A stretch of 64,000 nt of DNA from Kushneria sinocarnis (lineage in GTDB: Bacteria > Pseudomonadota > Gammaproteobacteria > Pseudomonadales > Halomonadaceae), in NCBI RefSeq assembly GCF_003633775.1, contig NZ_RBIN01000005.1:248001-312000 (forward strand). Reading direction: 5' to 3'. The notes under the pieces were generated by a model. It was not told where the DNA came from and did not search any database. It was given only the letters and a program-made list of their open reading frames with translations. Made by a program: the position numbers and the translations under genes. Numbering within the stretch: position 1 is the stretch's first letter; the number at the start of each line of letters is the position of its first letter. Positions 1-8,170 of the stretch are shown in pieces.

Positions 1-78
1 GCGCTGGTCCTTGATGGGGGCGAGTGCAATGCTGGCGTTCACCCCCCGCATTCGCCCTTTTCCGACCAGGAGAGCCCC

Positions 79-777
79 ATGCAGACCCTGCGACCCGCTC
101 AGGAACGCGGCCACGCCGATCACGGCTGGCTCGAGAGCTATCACTCGTTTTCGTTTGCCGACTATCACGATCCCGACCACATGCAGTTCAGCGCCCTGCG
201 GGTCATCAACGAGGATCGGGTCGCCCCGGGCGGTGGCTTCGGGCTGCACGGCCATCGCGACATGGAGATCTTCTCCTATGTGCTCGCCGGCGAGCTCGCC
301 CATCGCGATACGCTGGGCAACGGCTCGGCAATCGGTCCGGGGCGGGTCCAGCTGATGACCACCGGCACCGGCGTTCAGCACAGCGAGTACAACCACTCCG
401 AGCGCGAGCCGGTGCACTTTCTGCAGATCTGGCTGCGGCCGCGTGAGCGCGGTCTGGCACCCCGCTACAGCGAGGCCGACTTCACGCCCGCCGACAAGCG
501 GGGCCGCCTCTGCCCGATCGTCTCTTCTGACGGCCGCGAGGGGTCGCTGATCCTGCAGCAGGATGCGGTGGTCTACGCCACCCTGCTCGATGGCGATGAG
601 CGCGTGACGCACGAGCTCGCCTCCGGCCGGCAGGCTTACGTGCACGTGATTCGCGGGCGGGTCAGCGTCAATGAGCAGCCACTCTCGGGTGGTGACGCCC
701 TGATGCTCAGCGATGAACCGGCTATCCGCCTGACAGCCGGCGAGGATGCCGAAGTGCTGCTATTCGATCTGCCCTGA
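79..777 (+). CDS. Pirin family protein (YhhW-like bicupin)
   Basis: The 232-residue protein is a two-cupin pirin. Metal ligands typical of YhhW/pirin are visible as His57 and His59 (HGHRDMEIFSYVL), His101 and Glu103 (GTGVQHSEYNHSE). Family members bind iron or another divalent metal. Some, such as E. coli YhhW, oxidise quercetin in vitro; the physiological substrate is unknown. The ATG at 79 is preceded by AGGAG at 68-72 with good spacing. Length matches the short YhhW class (about 230 residues). It stands alone, upstream of the rbsD-ribokinase pair, with no sign of co-function. Family assignment is firm; quercetinase activity is only inferred. Confidence 0.93.
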   Translation: MQTLRPAQERGHADHGWLESYHSFSFADYHDPDHMQFSALRVINEDRVAPGGGFGLHGHRDMEIFSYVLAGELAHRDTLGNGSAIGPGRVQLMTTGTGVQHSEYNHSEREPVHFLQIWLRPRERGLAPRYSEADFTPADKRGRLCPIVSSDGREGSLILQQDAVVYATLLDGDERVTHELASGRQAYVHVIRGRVSVNEQPLSGGDALMLSDEPAIRLTAGEDAEVLLFDLP

Positions 778-926
778 GCGGGCGATTCGACCAGGGGCGC
801 ACTCCGCGCGGCTCGTCACCCCCGGTGACGAGCTCCGGCTTGCCTCACTGAACCAAAGCGCAATCGCACCTGCCGGTTTTTGCCGTCATGCTGGCCCTTC
901 ATTTTTCCAGCTCCCGGAAGACGACC

Positions 927-1334
927 GTGAAGAAAGCCGGCCTGCTCAATGCCCCGCTGAACACCCTGATCGCCGAGCTCGGCCATACCGATGTGATCGC
1001 CATTGCCGATGCCGGGCTGCCGATCCCCGCTCATGTCCCCCGGATCGACCTGGCCATCACACCCGGCTTTCCCGACTTTCTCGGTGTGCTCGATGCCATG
1101 CTCGCCGAGCTCTGCATCGAGGGCGCCACCCTGGCCGAGGAGATCACCACCCGCAATGCCGGACTGGAACGGCAGCTCCGCCAGCGCCTGGACCGACTCA
1201 CGCCGGCCATCACCCCCGTTCACCTTGCGCACGAGCACTTCAAGGCTCGCCTGCAGGAAGTCCGCGGCGTGGTGCGTACCGGCGAATGTACGCCCTATGC
1301 CAATATCCTGTTGCACTGCGGCGTGCCCTTCTGA
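927..1334 (+). CDS. rbsD: D-ribose pyranase RbsD
   Basis: RbsD interconverts the pyranose and furanose forms of D-ribose so that ribokinase can use the sugar. The product begins MKKAGLLNAPLNTLIAELGH, with the catalytic His at position 20 as in E. coli RbsD, and ends NILLHCGVPF, the usual family C-terminus region. I chose the GTG at 927 (135 residues). It gives the canonical N-terminus and has GGAAG at 916-920 upstream; an in-frame ATG at 888 would add 13 residues unlike the family. It lies 61 bases before a ribokinase-family gene and is probably cotranscribed with it. No ribose ABC transporter (RbsACB) or RbsR is in the window. Confidence 0.93.
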   Translation: MKKAGLLNAPLNTLIAELGHTDVIAIADAGLPIPAHVPRIDLAITPGFPDFLGVLDAMLAELCIEGATLAEEITTRNAGLERQLRQRLDRLTPAITPVHLAHEHFKARLQEVRGVVRTGECTPYANILLHCGVPF

Positions 1335-1395
1335 AACATGCGCGGCTCCGGTAGCACCGCTCACCCTCATGCCCCGACAGCTTCCAGGTAATCCC

Positions 1396-2322
1396 ATGAC
1401 CACCCGCTTTCACCTGCACAACTACGGCTCGATCAACATCGATCATGTCTACCGCGTCCCCCACCTGGTGCGCCCCGGCGAGACGCTGGCCAGCCGGGAG
1501 TATCGCCCGGTACTGGGCGGCAAGGGCGCCAACCAGAGCCTGGCGATGGCGCGCGCCGGGGGTGATGTCACCCACTGGGGCCGGCTCGGCGAGAGTGACC
1601 GCTGGGCACTGGCGCCCCTGCGGGAAGCCGGCGTCAACGATGAGCAGCTCGAACTCATCGACGGCCCCAGCGGCCACACGGTCATCCAGGTCGATGATGA
1701 CGGCGAGAACGCCATCGTGCTGTTCGGCGGCGCCAATCAGGGCTTTGACGCCGACCGGCTGGATACGCTGTTCGCCACCACGAGCCCGGGCGACTGGCTG
1801 CTGTTGCAGAACGAGTGCAATGACACCGCCGCCGTGATCGAGCGCGCCCTCGAGGCCGACCTGCAGGTCGCCTTCAACCCCGCTCCCATGGTCGATGCCA
1901 TCCGCCAGCTGCCGCTGACCCGGCTGGCGCTGCTGTTTCTCAATCGCGGCGAAGCGGCCGCGCTGGCCGAGTGCGACGACAGCACCCCGACCGAAACCCT
2001 GATCCGGGCACTGACCGAGCGCTATCCCGGCCCGGATATCGTGCTTACGCTGGGCCGCGAAGGGGCGCACTTCCTGCCGGGCCGGACCGCCAGCGAGCTG
2101 CCCCGCTTCGAGCCCGCCCGCAGTGTCAGCGCGGTGGATACCACCGGCGCCGGCGATACCTTCATCGGCTACTTCCTGGCCGCCCTTCAGCACGGCCGTG
2201 CCATCACCGAGTGCCTGACCCGCGCCAGTGCCGCGGCTGCCCTCGGCGTCCAGCGCCCCGGCGCGGCCGACAGCATTCCGCTCAGGGAAGAGGTCGAACG
2301 CCTGTTGGCCGAATCGTCATGA
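1396..2322 (+). CDS. rbsK: Ribokinase (PfkB family)
   Basis: This 308-residue PfkB-family sugar kinase carries the substrate-binding GGKGANQ at about residues 41-47 and the ATP/anion-hole signature DTTGAGDTF near residue 250, which contains the catalytic Asp. Pairing with RbsD makes ribose the likely substrate (ribose to ribose 5-phosphate, cytoplasmic). The ATG at 1396 starts a protein of normal ribokinase length; the reading frame is open much further upstream, but that part overlaps rbsD in another frame and is not coding. Specificity for ribose rather than deoxyribose or another pentose rests on the neighbour. A GC-rich hairpin follows the stop. Confidence 0.9.
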   Translation: MTTRFHLHNYGSINIDHVYRVPHLVRPGETLASREYRPVLGGKGANQSLAMARAGGDVTHWGRLGESDRWALAPLREAGVNDEQLELIDGPSGHTVIQVDDDGENAIVLFGGANQGFDADRLDTLFATTSPGDWLLLQNECNDTAAVIERALEADLQVAFNPAPMVDAIRQLPLTRLALLFLNRGEAAALAECDDSTPTETLIRALTERYPGPDIVLTLGREGAHFLPGRTASELPRFEPARSVSAVDTTGAGDTFIGYFLAALQHGRAITECLTRASAAAALGVQRPGAADSIPLREEVERLLAESS

Positions 2323-2325
2323 AAA

Positions 2326-2347
2326 CGGCCGCCCCGAAGGGCGGCCG
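2326..2347. terminator. Hairpin between convergent rbsK and C69 peptidase genes
   Basis: A perfect 9-bp stem CGGCCGCCC/GGGCGGCCG with a CGAA tetraloop starts 4 bases after the ribokinase stop. It lies between two convergent genes. No T-run follows, so it may be a weak or bidirectional terminator. Confidence 0.55.
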
Positions 2348-2372
2348 CTCGCTCTGACAGGCACCGGGGGAG

Positions 2373-3902
2373 TTACTGAGCGTTCTTCGGCTGGTCGGGG
2401 TCGGCACCTGTCAGGCAGTTCACCGTCTCACCGCCCTGATCGTTGATCTGATCGCCACTCGGCCGGCGCTCGCCGCTCACCAGCCGGGTGTGGGCAGCCA
2501 GCCCATCGACCAGGGTGCGCCCGAGCTGCATGGCATCATTGGCCCGGGTGGTCGAATAGAAAGTCAGCAGCGATTCGGCGCGATCGCGCTTGCCCTGCTT
2601 GATCAGTGTGCGGGCCGAATCCTCTACCCAGCCGATATCGTTGAAGCTCTGCTGTTCGAAACCGCGCAGCATGTCCTGCACCATCGGCCGATAAATATCA
2701 GGCTTCTCGCACATGTAGTACATCACCTGCTTGAAGCGACGCCCGGCGAAATCGCTGGCTTCCTGAAGCGCGTAGTCGGGATTGAGAAAGTGCGAGCCTG
2801 CCCCCCTGGTGAGATAACGGTGCTGGGCAAAGGAGAGCGGCACCTGCTGTACCCCCAGCCACCAGGGAACATAGGGTGCGGCCACCGAGCCGGTGGGCGC
2901 CACCCAGATGCGCACCATGTCGGGATCGATGCCCTTTTCCAGTGTCACCACCTGACCGTAGCCGGCCTCGTCGTCGGAGATCCGATAGTCCCGGACCCGC
3001 TCGATCATGTCCTGCTCGCTGACCGGCGCCATCTCCCGGGTAGCCTCTTCCAGCTCGGCCTGGCTCATGTACTTGTAGCCACCGGTACGGGCCTGCGTAT
3101 CCTGGCGACCATAAACCCGAAAGACATTGAAGGGCTCACCGCTGTCAGGGTCGAACCAGCCCTTTTGCTCGGCAAACGAGATCAGGTTCTTCGATCCCAT
3201 GTAGTCGGGGTTATTCCGATAATCCTGTGGAAAATCCTGAATGTAGCCGGGATAGAGCACCCGCACGTCATCCGGCCCCAGTCGCTCGGCGGCCCACAGC
3301 CCCTGCCCGCCGGGGAACTCCCAGACCACCCAGGCTTCATCGGGGTCGGCGATCAGATGGGTATTGCCGCCATAGGTGGCATAACCATGCTTTGCAATCA
3401 GATCGCCGATCAGCTCGACGCCCTCCCGGGCGGTCTTCGCCCGCTCCAGCACCAGCCGCGCCAGGTCACTGTACTGCACGCCCCGCTGCGGCGTGGGCGT
3501 CATGTCGATCAGCTCCTTGCGCGCTGTCGCCCAGACATCGCGCACGGCCACTTGATGTTCGTTGACACCGCCATTGGTCAGCGGCGCCGGAAAGCCCTCG
3601 TAGTCCGAATAGGACATCGAGAGATAGCGATACGTATGACGCACCTCGGGAATCTCGATCAGCCGCCCGGGCATGGCCGCCGCCTCGGTCACGCCCACCT
3701 TGAGCGTTTCGTCGGGCTTGTGATCAGCGGCCGGCACGATCTCCAGCCAGTGGCTGGAGACTTCCTCGCCGGTACCGCCCACCAGCACGCCGCCGCTTTC
3801 GGTGAGATGCTTGCCTATATAGAAGGCATGGCTGGCCCAGCCCGACGGGCTGAGCGTCATCAGTGCGGCCGCCAGCGTCGCAATGATCGGTGATCGTGTC
3901 AT
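2373..3902 (-). CDS. Secreted C69-family dipeptidase-like protein with Ser in place of the N-terminal Cys
   Basis: This 509-residue protein resembles the C69/U34 dipeptidases, Ntn hydrolases that cleave dipeptides. Residues 1-23 look like a Sec signal peptide (hydrophobic stretch IIATLAAALMTL, cleavage after GWA). Cleavage would expose Ser24 (SHAFYIGKHLTESGG), aligned with the Cys nucleophile of lactobacillal C69 enzymes (CTTxLVGKxAxxDGS). Other family features are present, such as the YGGNTHLIADPDEAWVVWEFPG region. The protein is therefore predicted periplasmic with a Ser N-terminal nucleophile, which is unusual (see findings). The ATG at 3902 fits the signal peptide. It is monocistronic, flanked by a 127-base gap upstream. 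Activity is unproven. Confidence 0.82.
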   Translation of the reverse strand: MTRSPIIATLAAALMTLSPSGWASHAFYIGKHLTESGGVLVGGTGEEVSSHWLEIVPAADHKPDETLKVGVTEAAAMPGRLIEIPEVRHTYRYLSMSYSDYEGFPAPLTNGGVNEHQVAVRDVWATARKELIDMTPTPQRGVQYSDLARLVLERAKTAREGVELIGDLIAKHGYATYGGNTHLIADPDEAWVVWEFPGGQGLWAAERLGPDDVRVLYPGYIQDFPQDYRNNPDYMGSKNLISFAEQKGWFDPDSGEPFNVFRVYGRQDTQARTGGYKYMSQAELEEATREMAPVSEQDMIERVRDYRISDDEAGYGQVVTLEKGIDPDMVRIWVAPTGSVAAPYVPWWLGVQQVPLSFAQHRYLTRGAGSHFLNPDYALQEASDFAGRRFKQVMYYMCEKPDIYRPMVQDMLRGFEQQSFNDIGWVEDSARTLIKQGKRDRAESLLTFYSTTRANDAMQLGRTLVDGLAAHTRLVSGERRPSGDQINDQGGETVNCLTGADPDQPKNAQ

Positions 3903-4029
3903 GGGTTCCCCTGTTCTTGTGAAATCGGCAACCCGCTATCATAGACCATGATCACGATTTTTTATCCGAAAATGTCGATTCAATAACGGATCACACTGCG
4001 CCCTGCTCGCCGGCGCCTGTGCCCCGGGC

Positions 4030-5076
4030 TCACCCCGTCCCGGTCAGGGCCGCCACCAGCTCGGCCGCCGGCAGCGCCCGGGTCAGCGGGGCGCCCTGCC
4101 CCGCCCAGCAGGCATCGAACTCGTGACTGCCGGCGTCGCGGGCAGCGGCCGCCAGCGCCTTGCCGGCATGATAGGCACGCGGATAATCCGGTACCGGCGG
4201 GCGATCCGGTGTGTCCAGATCGCGCACGAAGCGGTTGACGATCGCCCGCGCCGGACGCCCGGAGATGGCGCTGGTCACCCGGGTCTCCAGGGCGCGCTCG
4301 CTGAGCAGCAGGGCGCGCTGGGCCTCGCCGGCCGACGATTCCGGACAGGCGATGAAGGCCGTGCCCAGCTGGGCAGCCCCGGCACCGGCGGCCAATACCC
4401 CCTCGATCGCGGCGCGATCCATGAGCCCGCCGGCGGCGATCACCGGGCAGGTGGTGCGTGCGGCAATCAGCCGGGTCAGGGCCAGGGTGCCGATCATGGC
4501 GTCGCCGCTGTCGGGATCGAATACCCCGCGGTGCCCGCCGGCCTCCGCCCCCTGGGCGATGATCACGTCAATGCCGGCGGCCTCGATGCGCTCGGCCTCC
4601 GCCGGCGTGGTGGCGCTCGCCATCAGCGTGATGCCGGCGCTTTTCAGTGCGCGAATGCGAGCGGCATCGGGAATGCCGAAATGAAAGCTGACCACCGCCG
4701 GACGGCGCTCGATCAGAAGGGTCAGCATCGCCTCATCGTCGATGAAGCTGGCATAGAGATTGTCGAACCGCTCGGGAGGCGCGGCTTCGAACTCGGCAAA
4801 CGCCGGTGCCAGATGCGCCTGCCAGGCCCTGTCGACATCACCCCGTTCACGCGGCGGTGCATGGCAGAAGACATTGACGTTGAAGGGTCGATCGGTCAGC
4901 GCCCGGGTAAGGGTAATCAGCTCACCGGCACGTCCGGCATCGACCGCACCCACGGCGATCGAGCCCAGCGCACCGGCGTTGCTGACCGCCGCCGCCAGTT
5001 CGGGGGTCGAAATGCCCGCCATCGGGGCCTGAACGAGCGGCAGGGTACAGGGCAGAAAATCGGGAGCGGGCAGCAT
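4030..5076 (-). CDS. Nitronate monooxygenase (2-nitropropane dioxygenase family)
   Basis: The 348-residue FMN-dependent TIM-barrel enzyme shows the family N-terminus [26 protein letters not shown], the FMN-binding/catalytic-His region [11 protein letters not shown] at about 175-185, and the glycine-rich [29 protein letters not shown] phosphate-binding segment in overlapping pieces. Family members oxidise propionate 3-nitronate and alkyl nitronates, and this length matches class I enzymes. It is divergent from aroQ with about 96 bases between the starts, which must hold both promoters. The family is clear; the native substrate is inferred. Confidence 0.88.
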   Translation of the reverse strand: MLPAPDFLPCTLPLVQAPMAGISTPELAAAVSNAGALGSIAVGAVDAGRAGELITLTRALTDRPFNVNVFCHAPPRERGDVDRAWQAHLAPAFAEFEAAPPERFDNLYASFIDDEAMLTLLIERRPAVVSFHFGIPDAARIRALKSAGITLMASATTPAEAERIEAAGIDVIIAQGAEAGGHRGVFDPDSGDAMIGTLALTRLIAARTTCPVIAAGGLMDRAAIEGVLAAGAGAAQLGTAFIACPESSAGEAQRALLLSERALETRVTSAISGRPARAIVNRFVRDLDTPDRPPVPDYPRAYHAGKALAAAARDAGSHEFDACWAGQGAPLTRALPAAELVAALTGTG

Positions 5077-5172
5077 GACAGCACTCCAGCGGATGAGTTA
5101 CGAACGGCTTCCACTACGCTCTACAGGATGCGACGATCAGCTGCTCTCTGCCATCCCCTGCTCGGAGTCGTC

Positions 5173-5598
5173 ATGAAACTGCTGGTGCTCAACGGTCCCA
5201 ACCTCAACCTGCTGGGTCAGCGCGAACCCGACATCTACGGTCACGAGACGCTGGCCGATATCGAAAACGGCCTGCGCCGGCAGGCGCTCGCGGCGGGCGT
5301 CGACATCGATTTCCTGCAGACCAATCATGAAGGCGAACTGATCGAGCGCATCCATGCTGCCCGTCAGGAGGCGGACGCCATCATCATCAATCCGGCGGCC
5401 TGGTCGCACACCTCGGTGGCACTGCTGGACGCGCTCAATGCCTTCGAAGGCCGGGTGGTGGAGGTGCATCTCTCCAACATCCACCAGCGCGAAGCCTTTC
5501 GCCACCACTCGTATGTGTCGGCCCGCGCCGACGGCGTCATCGCCGGGCTGGGCAGCTTCGGCTATCAGGCCGCGCTGGATTTCCTGCTGCGCTGCTAG
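5173..5598 (+). CDS. aroQ: 3-dehydroquinate dehydratase, type II
   Basis: AroQ removes water from 3-dehydroquinate to give 3-dehydroshikimate, step three of the shikimate pathway. The 141-residue protein starts [19 protein letters not shown] and has IYG with the catalytic Tyr, [31 protein letters not shown] and the GLGSFGY C-terminal motif, all type II hallmarks. The ATG at 5173 gives the canonical length; the longer open frame upstream is antisense to the nitronate monooxygenase gene. It is a single gene, followed by REP-like repeats. Confidence 0.96.
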   Translation: MKLLVLNGPNLNLLGQREPDIYGHETLADIENGLRRQALAAGVDIDFLQTNHEGELIERIHAARQEADAIIINPAAWSHTSVALLDALNAFEGRVVEVHLSNIHQREAFRHHSYVSARADGVIAGLGSFGYQAALDFLLRC

Positions 5599-5616
5599 CG
5601 GCGCGTGCCGCCCGAA

Positions 5617-5639
5617 TCGCGACTGAAGTCGCTCCTACA
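5617..5639. repeat. REP-like palindrome, copy 1
   Basis: The sequence TCGCGACTGAAGTCGCTCCT followed by ACA holds the palindrome GCGACT(GA)AGTCGC. It is the reverse complement of the common TGTAGGAGCGACTTCAGTCGCGA REP-like element of pseudomonads and relatives. It lies just after aroQ and pairs in opposite orientation with the copy at 5791-5820, as in bacterial REP doublets. Confidence 0.8.
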
Positions 5640-5732
5640 CGGGTGGGCCCGGCGGTCACAACCGCACCAGCCCCGGTTGCCGGCCTCCTCAACCAGGAGA
5701 TATCCACCCCGGCACCCGGCATCCAACGGTCC

Positions 5733-5759
5733 CTGCAGAAGCGGCGTCAGCCGCGAGGA
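5733..5759. repeat. REP-like palindrome, diverged copy 2
   Basis: CTGCAGAAGCGGCGTCAGCC followed by GCGAGGA is a variant of the same element with GCGGC-GTCA-GCCGC in the stem. It sits between copies 1 and 3 in the 251-base aroQ/MFS intergenic gap. Confidence 0.7.
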
Positions 5760-5790
5760 CCTGATGCCCCATCCCGCCAGCCCGCTATGG

Positions 5791-5820
5791 TTTTGCAGGA
5801 GCGACTTCAGTCGCGATAAC
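5791..5820. repeat. REP-like palindrome, copy 3
   Basis: TTTTGCAGGAGCGACTTCAG followed by TCGCGATAAC is a good match to the GTAGGAGCGACTTCAGTCGCGA type REP. It lies 30 bases past the stop of the MFS gene, in opposite orientation to copy 1. Such hairpins can stabilise transcript 3' ends. Confidence 0.8.
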
Positions 5821-5849
5821 CGGCAGCACGCTCACGGACAAGGGCGTTC

Positions 5850-7172
5850 CTACGCCCGCGTTTCACTGCGCCGGTTCATCCACACCGCACCCAGCACCGA
5901 CAGCGCGCAGCCCACCGCCAGATAGACCGCGACCGGCACCCAGCTGCCGCCGGCCAGGTCGACCAGCGCCGCCGCAATGAAGGGCGTGAAGCCGCCGCCG
6001 ACCACGCTGGCCACCTGATAGCCCACGCCGGCGCCGCTGTAGCGGTAGGCGGTGCCGAACAGCTCGGCGAAGATCGGCTGCTGCACGCAGACCACCATGT
6101 CGTGCGCCAGGTTGGCGAGAACGACCGCAAACAGCACGATCCACACCACCGAGCGCGCCTCCAGCGCGAGAAAGAAGGGGAACGCCGCCAGCACGCCGAT
6201 GCAGGCGCCGGTGAGATAGACCCGGCGCCGTCCGAAGCGATCCGCCAGCCATGCAAAGCAGGGAATCGTCACACAGCTGATCGCGCCCACCAGCAGGCCG
6301 ATGTTGAGAAAGAGCTCCCGCGACAGGCCGAGATTGACCGTCGAGTAGCTCAGCGCAAAGGTGGTGACGATATACATGGTGAACAGTTCCGCCAGCCGCA
6401 TGGCGATGATCACCACAAAGGCCTGGGGATGGCAGCGCAGCGCCTCGAACACCGGCGGTCGGGCCGGTTTCTCGCGCTGCCGGGCGGCCTCGACGAACTC
6501 CGGTGACTCCTCGAGCCGGGTACGGATCAGCAGCGCCAGGCCGACCAGCACCAAGCTGAACAGAAACGGCAGCCGCCAGCCCCAGCTTTCGAAGGCGGTC
6601 TCGCTGAGCAGGTGACTGAGCAGCGAGACACTGCCCGTGGCCAGAATCAGGCCCACGCCATAGCCCACCTGCACACCGCTGCTGTAGAAGGCCCGCCACC
6701 CCTCGGGCGCGCTCTCCACCGCCATCAGCGCGGCACCGCCCCACTCGCCGCCCACGGCAAAGCCCTGAATGGCCCTGAGCACCACCAGCGCCACGGGTGC
6801 CCACAGCCCGATCGAGGCATAGGTTGGCAACAGTCCGATCAGTGCCGTGGCCACGCCCATCATCATCACGGTGAGCAGCAGCATCCGCTTGCGCCCGAGC
6901 CGGTCACCGAAGTGACCGAATACCACGCCCCCCAGTGGCCGGAACAGAAAGCCCACGCCGAAGGTGGCCAGCGACGCCAGGGTGCCGGCTGCCGGGCTGA
7001 CATTGGGAAAGAACTGCGTGTGGAAGATCAGCGCGGCCACGATGCCGTAGAGCAGGAAATCATACCAGTCCACCACTGCCCCGATGAAACTGCCCAGCGC
7101 CGCACGGCGCGCCTGGCGGGCTGTCGACAGGCGCTGCTCCGCCCCGGCGGTCATTGCTGCATTCACGTTCAC
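5850..7172 (-). CDS. MFS permease, metabolite:H+ symporter (MHS) type
   Basis: This 440-residue, about 12-helix transporter has MHS-family signatures: a cytoplasmic loop GHFGDRLGRKRML between helices 2 and 3, RAIQGFAVGGEWGGAALMAVE, and RTRLEESPEF after helix 6. MHS proteins (ShiA, KgtP, ProP relatives) import organic acids or osmolytes with protons across the inner membrane. I chose the GTG at 7172, preceded by GAGAGG five bases upstream; the in-frame ATG at 7154 would also work. It follows the RutR-like regulator gene on the same strand after 148 bases and lies beside the purine genes, but the family is not a known purine permease. Substrate unknown. Confidence 0.88.
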   Translation of the reverse strand: MNVNAAMTAGAEQRLSTARQARRAALGSFIGAVVDWYDFLLYGIVAALIFHTQFFPNVSPAAGTLASLATFGVGFLFRPLGGVVFGHFGDRLGRKRMLLLTVMMMGVATALIGLLPTYASIGLWAPVALVVLRAIQGFAVGGEWGGAALMAVESAPEGWRAFYSSGVQVGYGVGLILATGSVSLLSHLLSETAFESWGWRLPFLFSLVLVGLALLIRTRLEESPEFVEAARQREKPARPPVFEALRCHPQAFVVIIAMRLAELFTMYIVTTFALSYSTVNLGLSRELFLNIGLLVGAISCVTIPCFAWLADRFGRRRVYLTGACIGVLAAFPFFLALEARSVVWIVLFAVVLANLAHDMVVCVQQPIFAELFGTAYRYSGAGVGYQVASVVGGGFTPFIAAALVDLAGGSWVPVAVYLAVGCALSVLGAVWMNRRSETRA

Positions 7173-7320
7173 GTCATCCTCTCGGCCGCTGCATCCCTGG
7201 CCCCGCGCTTGCGAGGATCGGCAACCATGCCATTGCCGCCGGGCGGCGTCCATTCGCGGGCCCTGCATCAGCCTTGTCGTGGTGCAGCAGCGCTCGCTTC
7301 TGCACTTCCCGAGTGCATTA

Positions 7321-8001
7321 TCAGGTGCCGGGCGTCTGCAGACCGCAGCCGCTGAGAATCATGTGGCAGAGGAAATCGGCGATGCGGCGATCATCGGCAT
7401 CGCTCAGCTGTTCACGGCCGGTCAGCGCCAGCACCTGGGCTTCATAATCGGCGTAGTGCTGGGTCGCCGACCAGATCAGAAAGATCAGCGCCCGCGGCTC
7501 GACCCGCACATCCAGCCGCCCTTCGCTCCTCCAGCGCTCGAAAATGGCCGCGCGGGTATCCACCCACTCGCGCAGCGGGCCGCGCAGATACGCCTGCAGC
7601 AGCGGCGCGCCCTGCAGGATCTCGCTGGCAAACAGCCGGGAAGCCTGCGGATGACGGCGCACCAGCGCCAGCTTGGCGTGAATGAAGCGCGTCAGCACGG
7701 TAGCGGGGTCATCCTCGACCGTGATCTCGTCGAGCAGGGCATTCCAGCGCGCCATGGTGCGCTCCAGCAGTGCCACGTAGAGCCCGCGCTTGCTGCCGAA
7801 GTAGTAGAGCAGGTTGGAACGGGGCAGTTCGGCGGCATCGGCGATCGCCTGCAGGCTGCCGCCGCGATAGCCGTGCGCGGCAAACACGCCCTCGGCGGCG
7901 GTCAGAATGTGCGCCTCGTTGCGCGCCCGAATGGCGCCGGCCGCCCCCTCTGCCGGTGTGACCGCATCGGCCCTGCCTGGTTCTCCGATGATATCACTCA
8001 T
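7321..8001 (-). CDS. TetR-family regulator, RutR-like
   Basis: The 226-residue protein has an N-terminal TetR helix-turn-helix (ILTAAEGVFAAHGYRGGSLQ, then IADAAELPRSNLLYYFGSKR) and a C-terminal domain strongly reminiscent of E. coli RutR (HPQASRLFASEILQGAPLL and IFLIWSATQHYADYEAQVLA). RutR senses uracil/thymine and controls pyrimidine and purine catabolism. The ATG at 8001 gives the right length. It is divergent from xdhA. The shared 169-base gap holds a palindrome matching the RutR operator, so it most likely represses or modulates xdhABC-guaD and itself. The ligand could be a pyrimidine or a purine. Confidence 0.88.
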   Translation of the reverse strand: MSDIIGEPGRADAVTPAEGAAGAIRARNEAHILTAAEGVFAAHGYRGGSLQAIADAAELPRSNLLYYFGSKRGLYVALLERTMARWNALLDEITVEDDPATVLTRFIHAKLALVRRHPQASRLFASEILQGAPLLQAYLRGPLREWVDTRAAIFERWRSEGRLDVRVEPRALIFLIWSATQHYADYEAQVLALTGREQLSDADDRRIADFLCHMILSGCGLQTPGT

Positions 8002-8105
8002 GCGTTTTCCATTGGCAAGACGAACAACCCTCGACGCAGCGCAGCATGCGCACTCTCGCGATACTGACGCAATCCGCGACCAGGGTCGAATCGCCGGGCT
8101 CCGGC

Positions 8106-8131
8106 ATTTCCTGAACAATTGGTCAGGAAAT
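8106..8131. promoter_or_regulatory. RutR-type operator in the regulator/xdhA divergent gap
   Basis: The 26-base near-perfect palindrome has 9-bp arms ATTTCCTGA (8106-8114) and TCAGGAAAT (8123-8131). Its core read on the minus strand is TGACCAATTGTTCA, one base off the E. coli RutR consensus TGACCANNTGGTCA. It lies 40 bases before the xdhA start and about 105 bases before the regulator start. Confidence 0.8.
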
Positions 8132-8170
8132 TGCATGATCAGGGGCAGCGAATCATCAGGAGGTCGAGTC

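Noticed and set aside
2490-3893. Long plus-strand open frame of 467 codons
   Set aside because: It is antisense to the C69-type peptidase, which has a signal peptide and family motifs; the translated product is His/Gly/Leu-rich with no domain.
4123-5172. 350-codon N-terminal extension of aroQ
   Set aside because: It is antisense to the nitronate monooxygenase gene, and AroQ proteins begin at [10 protein letters not shown].
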